Source: Marisimplicoccus sp038110465 (GTDB lineage: Bacteria > Bacteroidota > Bacteroidia > Flavobacteriales > Flavobacteriaceae). From it: a stretch of 64,000 bases of DNA. Location: contig JAYNJU010000002.1 in NCBI GenBank assembly GCA_038110465.1, positions 169,967-233,966 of the forward strand, given 5' to 3'. The notes beneath the pieces were generated by a model. It saw nothing but the letters and a program-made list of their open reading frames with translations. It did no database searches and was not told the DNA's origin. This document shows, piece by piece, positions 52,526-60,609 of this stretch. The position numbers and the translations under genes are program-made. The number at the start of each line of letters is the position of its first letter. Position 1 is the first letter of the stretch.

Positions 52526-53856
52526 TATATCAATATAGATACTGGATTCTCAATATACTCTTTTAATGTTTTTAAGAATAAAGATCCAGTTGCACCATCA
52601 ACAGTCCTATGATCACATGCAAGAGTCAGTTTCATAGTACTTCCAATTAATATTTCTCCATTTTTTACAATTGGTTTTTGAATAATTGAACCAATAGAAA
52701 GGATAGCAGAATTTGGTTGATTAATAATAGAGGTAAAGCTTTCAATTCCAAACATTCCAAGATTAGAAATGGTAAATGTGCTTCCTTCTATTTCTGAAGG
52801 AACTAACTTTTTATTCTTTGCTCTTTCAGCAAAATCTTTTATTTCTGAATTTATTTCAGGTAAATCTTTCGAGTTAGCAAATTTTAATACTGGAACAACT
52901 AAACCATCTTCAACAGCAACTGCAACTCCAAGATGAACGTGTTCATAAAAGATAATTTTATCATCATACCATCTAGAGTTAACCTTAGGATGCTGAGCTA
53001 ATGATAAAGCAACCGCCTTAGCTATTATATCATTGAAAGATATTTTAACATTTTGGGTATTGATAAACTGCTGTCGAAATGAAATCATATTGTCCATTTC
53101 AAGTTCAACATTCAAATAATAATGAGGAGCAGAAAATTTAGAATCAGATAATCTTTTTGCAATCGCTTTTCTCATTGAGCTATTTGAAACCTCAAAAGAT
53201 GATTCGTTTACAAAAGGTGTTTGTTTAATAAATTGACTATAATTCATAGGTTTATATGAATCTATATCTCTTTTAATTATTCTTCCATTGTCACCACTAC
53301 CCTTAAGATTTGTAATATCAATGCCTTTTTCTTGAGCAAGTTTTCTTGCTAATGGAGATATTAAGACTCTAAGAGTGTTGTTTTTTATTTCTTTTGAAAT
53401 AGTTTCAATTTTTGGTTCTGCTTTTACAACAGGTGTAGGCTCTTCTTTAACAACAGGTGTAGGCTCTTCTTTAACAANNNNNNNNNNNNNNNNNNNNNNN
53501 NNNNNNNNNNNNNNNNNNNNNNNNNNNNNNNNNNNNNNNNNNNNNNNNNNNNNNNNNNNNNNNNNNNNNNNNNNNNNAGGTGTAGGCTCTTCTTTTAGTA
53601 GTTTAGATATATCCTCTCCTTTAGATCCAATTATAGCAATTACACTGTCAACAGGTGCTGAAGATCCCTCTTGAATTCCAATATGAAGTAGAACTCCGTC
53701 ATGAAAAGACTCAAATTCCATGGTAGCCTTATCAGTCTCTATTTCAGCTAGAATTTCACCCTCTTTAACTTCATCACCAACTTTTTTAAACCATTTAGCA
53801 AGAGTACCCTCTTCCATGGTATCACTAAGTCTAGGCATATTTATAACCTCAGCCAT
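52525..53856 (-). CDS. pdhC: Pyruvate dehydrogenase E2, dihydrolipoamide acetyltransferase (interrupted by an assembly gap)
   Basis: Core enzyme of the pyruvate dehydrogenase complex. At the N-terminus is one lipoyl domain with Lys43 in ETDKATME, then an assembly gap inside a repetitive linker of KEEPTPVV units. Next come the peripheral subunit-binding domain (VLISPLARKLAQEKGIDI, GSGDNGRIIKRDI) and the catalytic domain with DHRTVDGATGSLFL. A second lipoyl domain, found in many homologues, could be hidden by the gap. The gene is 1 base downstream of pdhA. The true length is unknown, and the frame is kept across the 100 N only by chance of gap size. Confidence 0.93.
   Translation of the reverse strand: MAEVINMPRLSDTMEEGTLAKWFKKVGDEVKEGEILAEIETDKATMEFESFHDGVLLHIGIQEGSSAPVDSVIAIIGSKGEDISKLLKEEPTPXXXXXXXXXXXXXXXXXXXXXXXXXXXXXXXXXXVKEEPTPVVKEEPTPVVKAEPKIETISKEIKNNTLRVLISPLARKLAQEKGIDITNLKGSGDNGRIIKRDIDSYKPMNYSQFIKQTPFVNESSFEVSNSSMRKAIAKRLSDSKFSAPHYYLNVELEMDNMISFRQQFINTQNVKISFNDIIAKAVALSLAQHPKVNSRWYDDKIIFYEHVHLGVAVAVEDGLVVPVLKFANSKDLPEINSEIKDFAERAKNKKLVPSEIEGSTFTISNLGMFGIESFTSIINQPNSAILSIGSIIQKPIVKNGEILIGSTMKLTLACDHRTVDGATGSLFLKTLKEYIENPVSILI
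53407..53597 (-). repeat. 24-base tandem repeat in the E2 linker
   Basis: The unit AGGTGTAGGCTCTTCTTTAA plus CAAC (24 bases) is seen at 53431-53454, again from 53455 to the gap, and once more after the gap from 53578. A degenerate copy lies at about 53414-53430. It encodes Lys/Glu/Pro/Val-rich 8-residue repeats of a flexible linker between E2 domains. The copy number is hidden by the gap. Confidence 0.85.
53478..53577. other. Assembly gap (100 N)
   Basis: Exactly 100 N flanked on both sides by the same 24-base repeat. The assembler most likely stopped because of the repeat, so the number of linker units is not known. Confidence 0.98.
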
Positions 53857-53857
53857 A

Positions 53858-54859
53858 TTAATCTATTTTGTGTTTAATAAATGGATAATCCTTTTGTTCA
53901 TATACAACATCATACATAACTGATTTATCAGGAAAAGGCGATGACTCTGAAAAGTCTTCACATTCTTTAATGATATCCTTTACTTTTTTATCAATCTTTT
54001 CGATATCAGACTTAGTTCCATATTTTTTTGAAATAATTATCTTTTCAACTTGAGTAATTGGATCTATCTTTTTATACTCTTCAACCTCTTCTTTGGTTCT
54101 ATAATGTTGTGCATCTGACATGGAATGTCCTCTATATCTATATGTTTTAATATCAAGAAGAGAAGGACCTTTACCAGCTCTTGCATGCTTTACACATTTA
54201 TCTATTATTTCAGCAACCTTGACCGGGTCCATTCCATCTACAGGCATTGAAGGAATTTCATAAGGCTCACCTAACTTCCAAAGATCTTCTTGATTAGTAG
54301 TTCTTGCAACAGATGTTCCCATAGCATATCCATTATTTTCGACTATGTATATTACAGGTAATTTCCATAGAGCTGCAAGATTTATTGATTCATGAAATGC
54401 ACCTTGTCTAATAGCACCATCACCAAGAAAGCATAGTGTAACGCTATCTCTTTTAAAATATTTATCTCCAAAGGCGATTCCAGTTCCCAAAGGTATCTGA
54501 CCTCCAACAATTCCATGTCCACCAAAAAAGTTATATTTTTTTGAAAATATATGCATAGAACCTCCAAGGCCACCTGATGTTCCTGTTGCTTTTCCGAATA
54601 ATTCAGCCATTACAAATTTTGGATCCTCACCAAGTCCAATTGCATGAACATGACTTCTATATGAACTTATCATTCTATCTTTTTTTGGATCAACTGAATG
54701 AAGACAACCAGCTAATACAGCTTCTTGGCCATTATATAAATGAAGAAAACCTCTTATCTTTTGTTGAATATACTTAGCTGCAAGTTTATCTTCAAACTTT
54801 CTCCACAAAAGCATGTTTTCATACCAATCTAAATAAGTTTTTCCTGTAATCTTTTTCAT
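53858..54859 (-). CDS. pdhA: Pyruvate dehydrogenase E1 component, alpha subunit
   Basis: Alpha subunit of the thiamine-diphosphate enzyme that decarboxylates pyruvate. Features are GFLHLYNGQEAV, YRSHVHAIGLG, GGSMHIFSKKYNFFGGHGIVGGQ, and the ThDP motif GDGAIRQGAFHESINLAALW with the NN end, plus the phosphorylation-loop-like TYRYRGHSMSD. The ATG at 54859 (MKKITGKTYLDW) was chosen over an upstream in-frame ATG at 54943: the promoter's -7 element (54895-54902) lies in the extension. The beta subunit gene is not in the window. Confidence 0.96.
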   Translation of the reverse strand: MKKITGKTYLDWYENMLLWRKFEDKLAAKYIQQKIRGFLHLYNGQEAVLAGCLHSVDPKKDRMISSYRSHVHAIGLGEDPKFVMAELFGKATGTSGGLGGSMHIFSKKYNFFGGHGIVGGQIPLGTGIAFGDKYFKRDSVTLCFLGDGAIRQGAFHESINLAALWKLPVIYIVENNGYAMGTSVARTTNQEDLWKLGEPYEIPSMPVDGMDPVKVAEIIDKCVKHARAGKGPSLLDIKTYRYRGHSMSDAQHYRTKEEVEEYKKIDPITQVEKIIISKKYGTKSDIEKIDKKVKDIIKECEDFSESSPFPDKSVMYDVVYEQKDYPFIKHKID

Positions 54860-54894
54860 ATAAATTAATTGAAGTCTGATATAAAAAGACGGAG

Positions 54895-54925
54895 CAAAAA
54901 TACTCATTTCTTTAGTATATTGCAA
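54895..54925 (-). promoter_or_regulatory. Promoter of the pdhA operon
   Basis: On the minus strand: TTG at 54925-54923, a 20-base spacer, TATTTTTG at 54902-54895, an exact fit to the Bacteroidota consensus. The leader to the pdhA ATG is about 30 bases. A weak TATATTG element for murF lies on the other strand of the same 76-base spacer. Confidence 0.7.
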
Positions 54926-54935
54926 TAAAATAAAA

Positions 54936-56213
54936 TTGGACATTCAAGATTTACATTCTCTTTACCTTTCATCTTCAGGTGTGTCCATAGATACTAGAAA
55001 AATTAATAATAATGAAATTTTCTTTGCTATTAAAGGTGAAAATTTTAATGGTAATGATTATGCATTAGAGGCGATTAAAAAAGGTGCTAAATTTTCTATT
55101 GTTGATGATCCTAAGTTAAAAGATGCTAATAAGCAATTTATTTATGTAAAAGATTCTCTTAGGTCTTTACAAGATTTAAGTAAAATCCACAGATCCTCTT
55201 TTGACACAAAGGTGATTGGAATTACAGGTAGTAATGGCAAAACCACTACTAAGAATCTAGTTTACTCAATTTTATCAGAAAATTATAAAGTAATTAAAAC
55301 TAAGGGTAATCTGAATAATCATATTGGAGTCCCACTAAGTTTACTAGAAATTAAAGAAGATACAGAGCTTGCTGTTATTGAAATGGGAGCAAATCATATC
55401 GGTGAGATTAAAGAACTATGTGAAATAGCAATGCCTGATATTGGATTTATTACTAATTATGGATTAGCCCACTTAGAGGGTTTTGGTGGCTATGAAGGAG
55501 TAATAAAAGGAAAAAGTGAGATTTTTAGATATCTAACAGAAAATTACGGTCAAATTATATTAAATAATGATGATCAAATTCAAGTAAATAATTGCAAGGG
55601 AGATCTCTCAATTACATATGGGGAAAATAAAGATTCTGATTATGTTTTTGAATATATTAAAACTGACAATTTCTTAAAATTGAAATATGATGGTTTTGAA
55701 TTTAAATCTAATTTATTTGGGGAATATAATTTTCAAAATCTTGCTGTGAGTATTACTATTGGAAAACTTTTAGAAATTTCAAATAAGGATATTCAAAATG
55801 GACTAGATAAATTTACTAATGATTCATTAAGATCAGAAGTAATCAATTTTAATGATAATATAATAATAATGGATGCATATAATGCAAATCCTACAAGTAT
55901 GTTAGCTTCAATTACAAGTTTTGAAAGTAAAATGGAAAAAAACAAAATTTTAATTTTAGGAGATATGTATGAACTAGGAAAATTTTCTAAAAATGAACAT
56001 CAAAAAATAGTTGACTATTTGGAAAACAAAGATTATCATAAAGTGTTCTTAGTTGGAAAACATTTTAGTGAATGTAATACAAAGGCTAATTATTTTAGTA
56101 AGTACTTAAACACTGAGGAATTATCAGGTTCTATTGCAATTAAAGACTTTAAGAACATGAATATTTTGGTTAAGGGATCTAGAGGTGTTAGTCTAGAGTC
56201 TTTATTTAATTAA
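54936..56213 (+). CDS. murF: UDP-N-acetylmuramoyl-tripeptide--D-alanyl-D-alanine ligase
   Basis: Adds D-Ala-D-Ala to complete the muramyl pentapeptide. The P-loop is GITGSNGKTTTKNL; other landmarks are VSIDTRKINNNEIFFAIKGENFNG, GNLNNHIGVP, EMGANHIGEI, NYGLAHLEGFG and MDAYNANPTSM. The start is a TTG (MDIQDLHSLYL), since no upstream ATG is available and the resulting N-terminus fits. It is the only mur ligase outside the dcw cluster here, divergent from pdhA. Its last 8 bases overlap the acs end on the other strand. Confidence 0.95.
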   Translation: MDIQDLHSLYLSSSGVSIDTRKINNNEIFFAIKGENFNGNDYALEAIKKGAKFSIVDDPKLKDANKQFIYVKDSLRSLQDLSKIHRSSFDTKVIGITGSNGKTTTKNLVYSILSENYKVIKTKGNLNNHIGVPLSLLEIKEDTELAVIEMGANHIGEIKELCEIAMPDIGFITNYGLAHLEGFGGYEGVIKGKSEIFRYLTENYGQIILNNDDQIQVNNCKGDLSITYGENKDSDYVFEYIKTDNFLKLKYDGFEFKSNLFGEYNFQNLAVSITIGKLLEISNKDIQNGLDKFTNDSLRSEVINFNDNIIIMDAYNANPTSMLASITSFESKMEKNKILILGDMYELGKFSKNEHQKIVDYLENKDYHKVFLVGKHFSECNTKANYFSKYLNTEELSGSIAIKDFKNMNILVKGSRGVSLESLFN

Positions 56214-58098
56214 CAGCCCCTTTAATTATTTCCTCAACAATATCTGGATTTAATAGAGTAGATGTGTCACCTAAATTATTAAAGTCATTACTAGCAACTT
56301 TTCTTAATATTCTTCTCATTATTTTCCCTGATCTTGTTTTTGGTAATCCACTAACTATTTGAATCTTATCTGGCTTAGCTATCGGACCGATAACTCTTCT
56401 TACAACATCTACTATTTCAGCTTTTAAAATATCCTCATTCTTTGTTGAATTAACAATTACATAGGCATAAATTCCTTCACCTTTAATATCATGTGGGTAA
56501 CCTACAACTGCTGATTCAATTACTTCTTCATGTTCATTGATTGCATTTTCTACTTCAGCAGTGCCCATTCTATGACCAGAAACATTTATAACATCGTCAA
56601 CTCTTCCCAAAATTCTTAAATAACCATCATGATCTCTTTTAACACCATCACCAGTAAAATACATATTCTTATAGGTTGAAAAATAAGTATTAATACATCT
56701 TTGATGATCTCCATATGTTGTTCTTAAAATGGAAGGCCAAGGAAATTTTATACATAGATTACCTTGTACATTATTTCCAGATAGCTCATTTCCATCAGAA
56801 TCCAGAATTACTGGAATTATACCAGGCAGGGGAAGTGATGCGTGAGCTGGTTTATTAGGAGTTACTCCAGCTAGCGCAGAAATCATAATACCACCTGTTT
56901 CTGTTTGCCACCAAGTGTCAACTAGTGGACAGTTTCCTTTTCCAATGTTATCATGATACCAATGCCATGCTTCTTCATTTATTGGTTCTCCTACAGACCC
57001 TATTACTTTTAATGAATCAAGTGAATTATTTTTTAATGGATCTAGTCCATGAGCTTGCAAAGCCCTTATAGCAGTCGGGGCTGTATAAAATTGATTAATT
57101 TTATATTTATCAACTATATCCCAAAATCTACTAACATTAGGATATGTAGGAACACCTTCAAACATAACAGTTGTAGCTCCACAAAGTAGAGGGCCATAAA
57201 CTATGTATGAATGACCTGTAATCCAGCCAACATCTGCAGTACACCAATATATATCACCTTCATCGTATTGAAAAACATTCAAAAACGTATAGGATGAATA
57301 AATCATATATCCTGCACAAGAGTGAACTACACCTTTTGGTTTACCAGTTGAACCTGAAGTATAAAGAATAAAAAGAAGATCTTCTGAATCAAGAATCTCA
57401 GGTTCACAATTTATATCTTCATTGTTTATACAATCATGCCACCAATAATCTCTTCCCTGAATCATTTTTATATCAAGCTTAGTTCTTTTTAGAACAATTA
57501 CAGACTCAATAGAGCTAGACATTTCAATTGCTTCATCAACTACATCTTTAACTGGTATTACTTTGGGTCCTCTAAAATTTCCATCAGATGTAAGTACCAT
57601 TTTTGCGTTACAATCATTTATTCTATCTGCAAGAGATGTTGCTGAAAAACCTGCAAAAACAACAGAGTGTACTGCACCAATTCTAGCACATGCAAGCATA
57701 GCTATAGCAGCTTCAGGAACCATAGGCATATATATTATTACTCTATCTCCTTTTTTTATTCCCTTTTTTCTAAGTGCATTTGAAAACTTACATGTTTCTT
57801 GATAAAGCTCATTATAAGTTAGCTTTATTGAAGGTTCATTAGGATCATTTGGCTCCCAAATAATAGCAGTCTTATCACCTCTTTTAGAAAGGTTTCTTTC
57901 AAATATGTTTTCTGTAATATTAAGTTTGGCATTTTTAAACCATTTAATATTTACCTTTTCAAAATCCCACTCTAAAACTTCATCCCATTTACTTTTCCAA
58001 TTAAATGATTCAGCAATCTCAGACCAGAATTTTTCTGGATCATTTTCACTCAACTCATACTTTTTAAAATACTCAGATAAGTTTTTTATTCTTTGCAT
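56206..58098 (-). CDS. acs: Acetyl-CoA synthetase (AMP-forming)
   Basis: Activates acetate to acetyl-CoA through acetyl-AMP. The 630 residues are the full-length ACS with the adenylation motif LYTSGSTGKPKGVVHS, the acetate-pocket Trp in VDTWWQTETGG, YFTGDGVKRDHDGYLRILGR, and the acetylation-site motif PKTRSGKIMRRIL. It lies 2 bases downstream of a sodium:solute symporter gene, so uptake and activation are encoded together, and acetate is the likely transported compound. Confidence 0.96.
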   Translation of the reverse strand: MQRIKNLSEYFKKYELSENDPEKFWSEIAESFNWKSKWDEVLEWDFEKVNIKWFKNAKLNITENIFERNLSKRGDKTAIIWEPNDPNEPSIKLTYNELYQETCKFSNALRKKGIKKGDRVIIYMPMVPEAAIAMLACARIGAVHSVVFAGFSATSLADRINDCNAKMVLTSDGNFRGPKVIPVKDVVDEAIEMSSSIESVIVLKRTKLDIKMIQGRDYWWHDCINNEDINCEPEILDSEDLLFILYTSGSTGKPKGVVHSCAGYMIYSSYTFLNVFQYDEGDIYWCTADVGWITGHSYIVYGPLLCGATTVMFEGVPTYPNVSRFWDIVDKYKINQFYTAPTAIRALQAHGLDPLKNNSLDSLKVIGSVGEPINEEAWHWYHDNIGKGNCPLVDTWWQTETGGIMISALAGVTPNKPAHASLPLPGIIPVILDSDGNELSGNNVQGNLCIKFPWPSILRTTYGDHQRCINTYFSTYKNMYFTGDGVKRDHDGYLRILGRVDDVINVSGHRMGTAEVENAINEHEEVIESAVVGYPHDIKGEGIYAYVIVNSTKNEDILKAEIVDVVRRVIGPIAKPDKIQIVSGLPKTRSGKIMRRILRKVASNDFNNLGDTSTLLNPDIVEEIIKGAVN

Positions 58099-58100
58099 AA

Positions 58101-59768
58101 TTATTTTGGATACCTAATATTTTCAACTAGATCTTTAATATGATCAGGAGTGGGTTTTGTAAATCTCGATACAACTAAAGATACAATAAAGTTAATTATC
58201 ATTCCAATGGTTCCAATGCCTTCAGGTGAAATTCCAAATAAATAATTTTCCGGCAGTCCAGGTCCTCCAAGCTGAGGCTTAAAGTAGAAAATATACATGG
58301 TGGTAAATAAAATACCTATTATCATCCCTGATAACGCTCCTTCTTTATTCATCCTTTTATCAAAAATACCAAGAATAATAGCTGGAAAAAAAGATGATGC
58401 AGCAAGTCCAAATGCAAGAGCTACCACTTCAGCTACAAATCCAGGAGGGTTTAATCCAGCAAGGCCTGCTGCAATTACTGCAACTGCAATTGAGATTCTG
58501 GCAGCCCATAATTCTCCCTTTTCAGAAATATTAGGATTTATATTTTTTTTCAAAAGATCATGAGAGATTGATGTTGATATAACTAGTAGAAGACCTGCCG
58601 CTGTTGAAAGAGCTGCTGCTAATCCACCTGCTACAATTAAACCTATTACCCAAGCTGGTAAATTTGCAATTTCAGGATTTGCTAAGACCATTATATCTCT
58701 ATCAATTGTTAGTTCATTTATCTGAGTATCTGCAACATACTGGATTACACCATCATTATTTTTATCATCAAAAGTTAATAAGCCCGTATTTTCCCAATTT
58801 TTGAACCATTGAGGCACAGATGAATATTCTGCATTGGATACAGTATTAATTAAGTTAACCTTAGCAAATGCTGCTACTGCAGGAGCTGTTGTATATAAAA
58901 TAGAGATAAACAGTAAAGCCCACCCAGCAGAAATTCTAGCATCTCTAACTTTAGGAACAGTAAAAAATCTTACGATTACATGTGGTAGACCAGCTGTACC
59001 AAACATTAAAGCTGCTGTTATAAAAAATACATTGATTAAAGTTGTGCGATTAATTTCAGTATATTTCTCAAACCCTAAATCAATTGATAATTGATTGAGT
59101 TTTTCTAATAGATATACACCATCTAATGTTTTACTACCAAACCCAATTTGAGGAATAGGATTACCTGTAGCTTGTAAGGAAATAAAAATTGCAGGAACTG
59201 TAAAAGCAAAAATCAAAACACAATATTGAGCAACTTGTGTATATGTTATACCTTTCATTCCTCCAAGCACAGCATAGAAAAAAACAATACCAATACCTAT
59301 TATAACACCAAGATCATATGGAATCTCAAGGAATCTTGAAAAAGCAACACCTACTCCTTTCATTTGTCCGACAACATATGTGAATGAAACAAAAATTGCA
59401 CAGATCAATGCAATTGTTCTGGCATTTTGAGAGTAATATCTCTCTCCAATAAAGTCTGGAACTGTAAATTTACCGAACTTTCTAAGATATGGAGCTAAAC
59501 ATAGAGCTAGAAGAACATATCCACCCGTCCAACCCATTAAATATTGAGAACCTCCATAACCTAAAAATGAGATAATACCTGCCATAGAGATAAATGAAGC
59601 AGCAGACATCCAATCAGCAGCGGTAGCCATTCCATTAAGAACTGGGTGTATTCCCCCTCCAGCTACATAAAATTCTTTGGTGCTTTGTGCTCTAGACCAA
59701 ATTGCAATTCCAATATAGAGAGTGAATGTTAATCCAACTAGTAAATAAGTCCAAAACTGCGCATCCAT
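58101..59768 (-). CDS. Sodium:solute symporter, large subunit (ActP-like, VC_2705 type)
   Basis: A 555-residue sodium:solute symporter family protein with about 13 membrane helices. Family core: FYVAGGGIHPVLNGMATAADWMSAASFISMAGII, then YSQNARTIALI, VVGQMKGVG and the LSTAAGLLLVIS segment. Together with the small DUF4212 partner next to it this fits the VC_2705 subgroup. The neighbouring acs suggests acetate as solute. A soluble loop of about residues 325-365 contains DDKNNDGVIQY, which resembles a calcium-binding EF-hand loop. The gene starts 2 bases after the small-subunit stop. Confidence 0.92.
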   Translation of the reverse strand: MDAQFWTYLLVGLTFTLYIGIAIWSRAQSTKEFYVAGGGIHPVLNGMATAADWMSAASFISMAGIISFLGYGGSQYLMGWTGGYVLLALCLAPYLRKFGKFTVPDFIGERYYSQNARTIALICAIFVSFTYVVGQMKGVGVAFSRFLEIPYDLGVIIGIGIVFFYAVLGGMKGITYTQVAQYCVLIFAFTVPAIFISLQATGNPIPQIGFGSKTLDGVYLLEKLNQLSIDLGFEKYTEINRTTLINVFFITAALMFGTAGLPHVIVRFFTVPKVRDARISAGWALLFISILYTTAPAVAAFAKVNLINTVSNAEYSSVPQWFKNWENTGLLTFDDKNNDGVIQYVADTQINELTIDRDIMVLANPEIANLPAWVIGLIVAGGLAAALSTAAGLLLVISTSISHDLLKKNINPNISEKGELWAARISIAVAVIAAGLAGLNPPGFVAEVVALAFGLAASSFFPAIILGIFDKRMNKEGALSGMIIGILFTTMYIFYFKPQLGGPGLPENYLFGISPEGIGTIGMIINFIVSLVVSRFTKPTPDHIKDLVENIRYPK

Positions 59769-59770
59769 AA

Positions 59771-60013
59771 TTATTCTTCTAAATCATGTTTTTTATCTAG
59801 TTTATTCATTAAATAAACATAAATAAATATGAGAACTACAAATATGTATATTGATCCTTGTTGAGCAAACCAGAAACCAACTGGAAAACCACCCATATAA
59901 ATATTGTTAAGATTTTCTGCAAAAAGGATTCCAAAACCAAAAGAAGAAATAAACCAAATAGTTAGAAGTATTCTTAGGTATTTCAAGTTTGTTTTCCAAT
60001 ACTTCTCTTTCAT
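59771..60013 (-). CDS. Sodium:solute symporter small subunit (DUF4212)
   Basis: An 80-residue membrane protein with two predicted helices (LRILLTIWFISSFGFGILFAE and SIYIFVVLIFIYVYLM). The family motif is visible in the segment GGFPVGFWFAQQGSIYIFV between the helices. It is known as a companion of VC_2705-type symporters, here directly upstream. An ATG at 60013 follows a 76-base non-coding stretch after the thioesterase stop, in which I could not identify a consensus promoter. Confidence 0.9.
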   Translation of the reverse strand: MKEKYWKTNLKYLRILLTIWFISSFGFGILFAENLNNIYMGGFPVGFWFAQQGSIYIFVVLIFIYVYLMNKLDKKHDLEE

Positions 60014-60089
60014 TTCTCGATTTTGAATTTATGAATTTATAAAATAAATATTAAATATTGAATAAATGATTACTGCCTTTATACTGCAG

Positions 60090-60572
60090 CTAATTTAAGT
60101 TTTTTGGAAACTTGCCATGTCTTCTCATATCTTCTTTTGTAAGAATTTTAAATGAATCCGTTTTTGGACCATTTTTAAAAATTTCAAATGAATCATTTGG
60201 CATAGAGGTCAATTTTCTTGATTTAATATCAAGTAAACCAAATGCAAGATCTAAATGTGCTAAGTGATTACCCTGTTCATCATAGAAATTTTGATGAATT
60301 GTAAAAAATTTTCCATCCTGTGAATATCCATCAATTTTAGCATCTATGATAAAATCAACTCCTAACAAAATTTCCTTATAATAATGCATATGTTCATACA
60401 GTAAAACAGGACCAATTTTATACTTTTCGAAGGTATTCTTATCTAGGTTCATATAATCAAAAAAAGCAACTCTTGTATCAACAGCAAACTTAAAATATTG
60501 ATGATTAGCTACATGCCAATTAGGATCAAGATGAGACCATGATGCCTTATATTTTTTTGTGAATTCTTTCAA
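60090..60572 (-). CDS. Acyl-CoA thioesterase, hotdog fold (4HBT type)
   Basis: A 160-residue single hotdog-domain thioesterase. SWSHLDPNWHVANHQYFKF contains the usual Asp and the H-V-x-N-x-x-Y segment; the central YYKEILLGVDFIIDAKIDG and FTIHQNFYDEQGNHLAH strands fit the fold. The start is a TTG (MKEFTKKYKASW); there is no in-frame ATG before it, and the N-terminus has the right length. Substrate is not evident. It lies 37 bases after the surface lipoprotein gene and 76 before the symporter small subunit. Confidence 0.85.
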   Translation of the reverse strand: MKEFTKKYKASWSHLDPNWHVANHQYFKFAVDTRVAFFDYMNLDKNTFEKYKIGPVLLYEHMHYYKEILLGVDFIIDAKIDGYSQDGKFFTIHQNFYDEQGNHLAHLDLAFGLLDIKSRKLTSMPNDSFEIFKNGPKTDSFKILTKEDMRRHGKFPKNLN

Positions 60573-60609
60573 ATTAGAGTTATTTCTAAATTTAAAAAAA
60601 GTAAAATAA

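Noticed and set aside
54382..54573. Second frame inside pdhA
   Set aside because: Overlaps the ThDP-binding region of pdhA, whose frame has clear conserved motifs throughout.
58297..59094. Open frames on the plus strand opposite the symporter gene
   Set aside because: They mirror a membrane protein on the minus strand and show no protein family features. The symporter frame is strongly supported.
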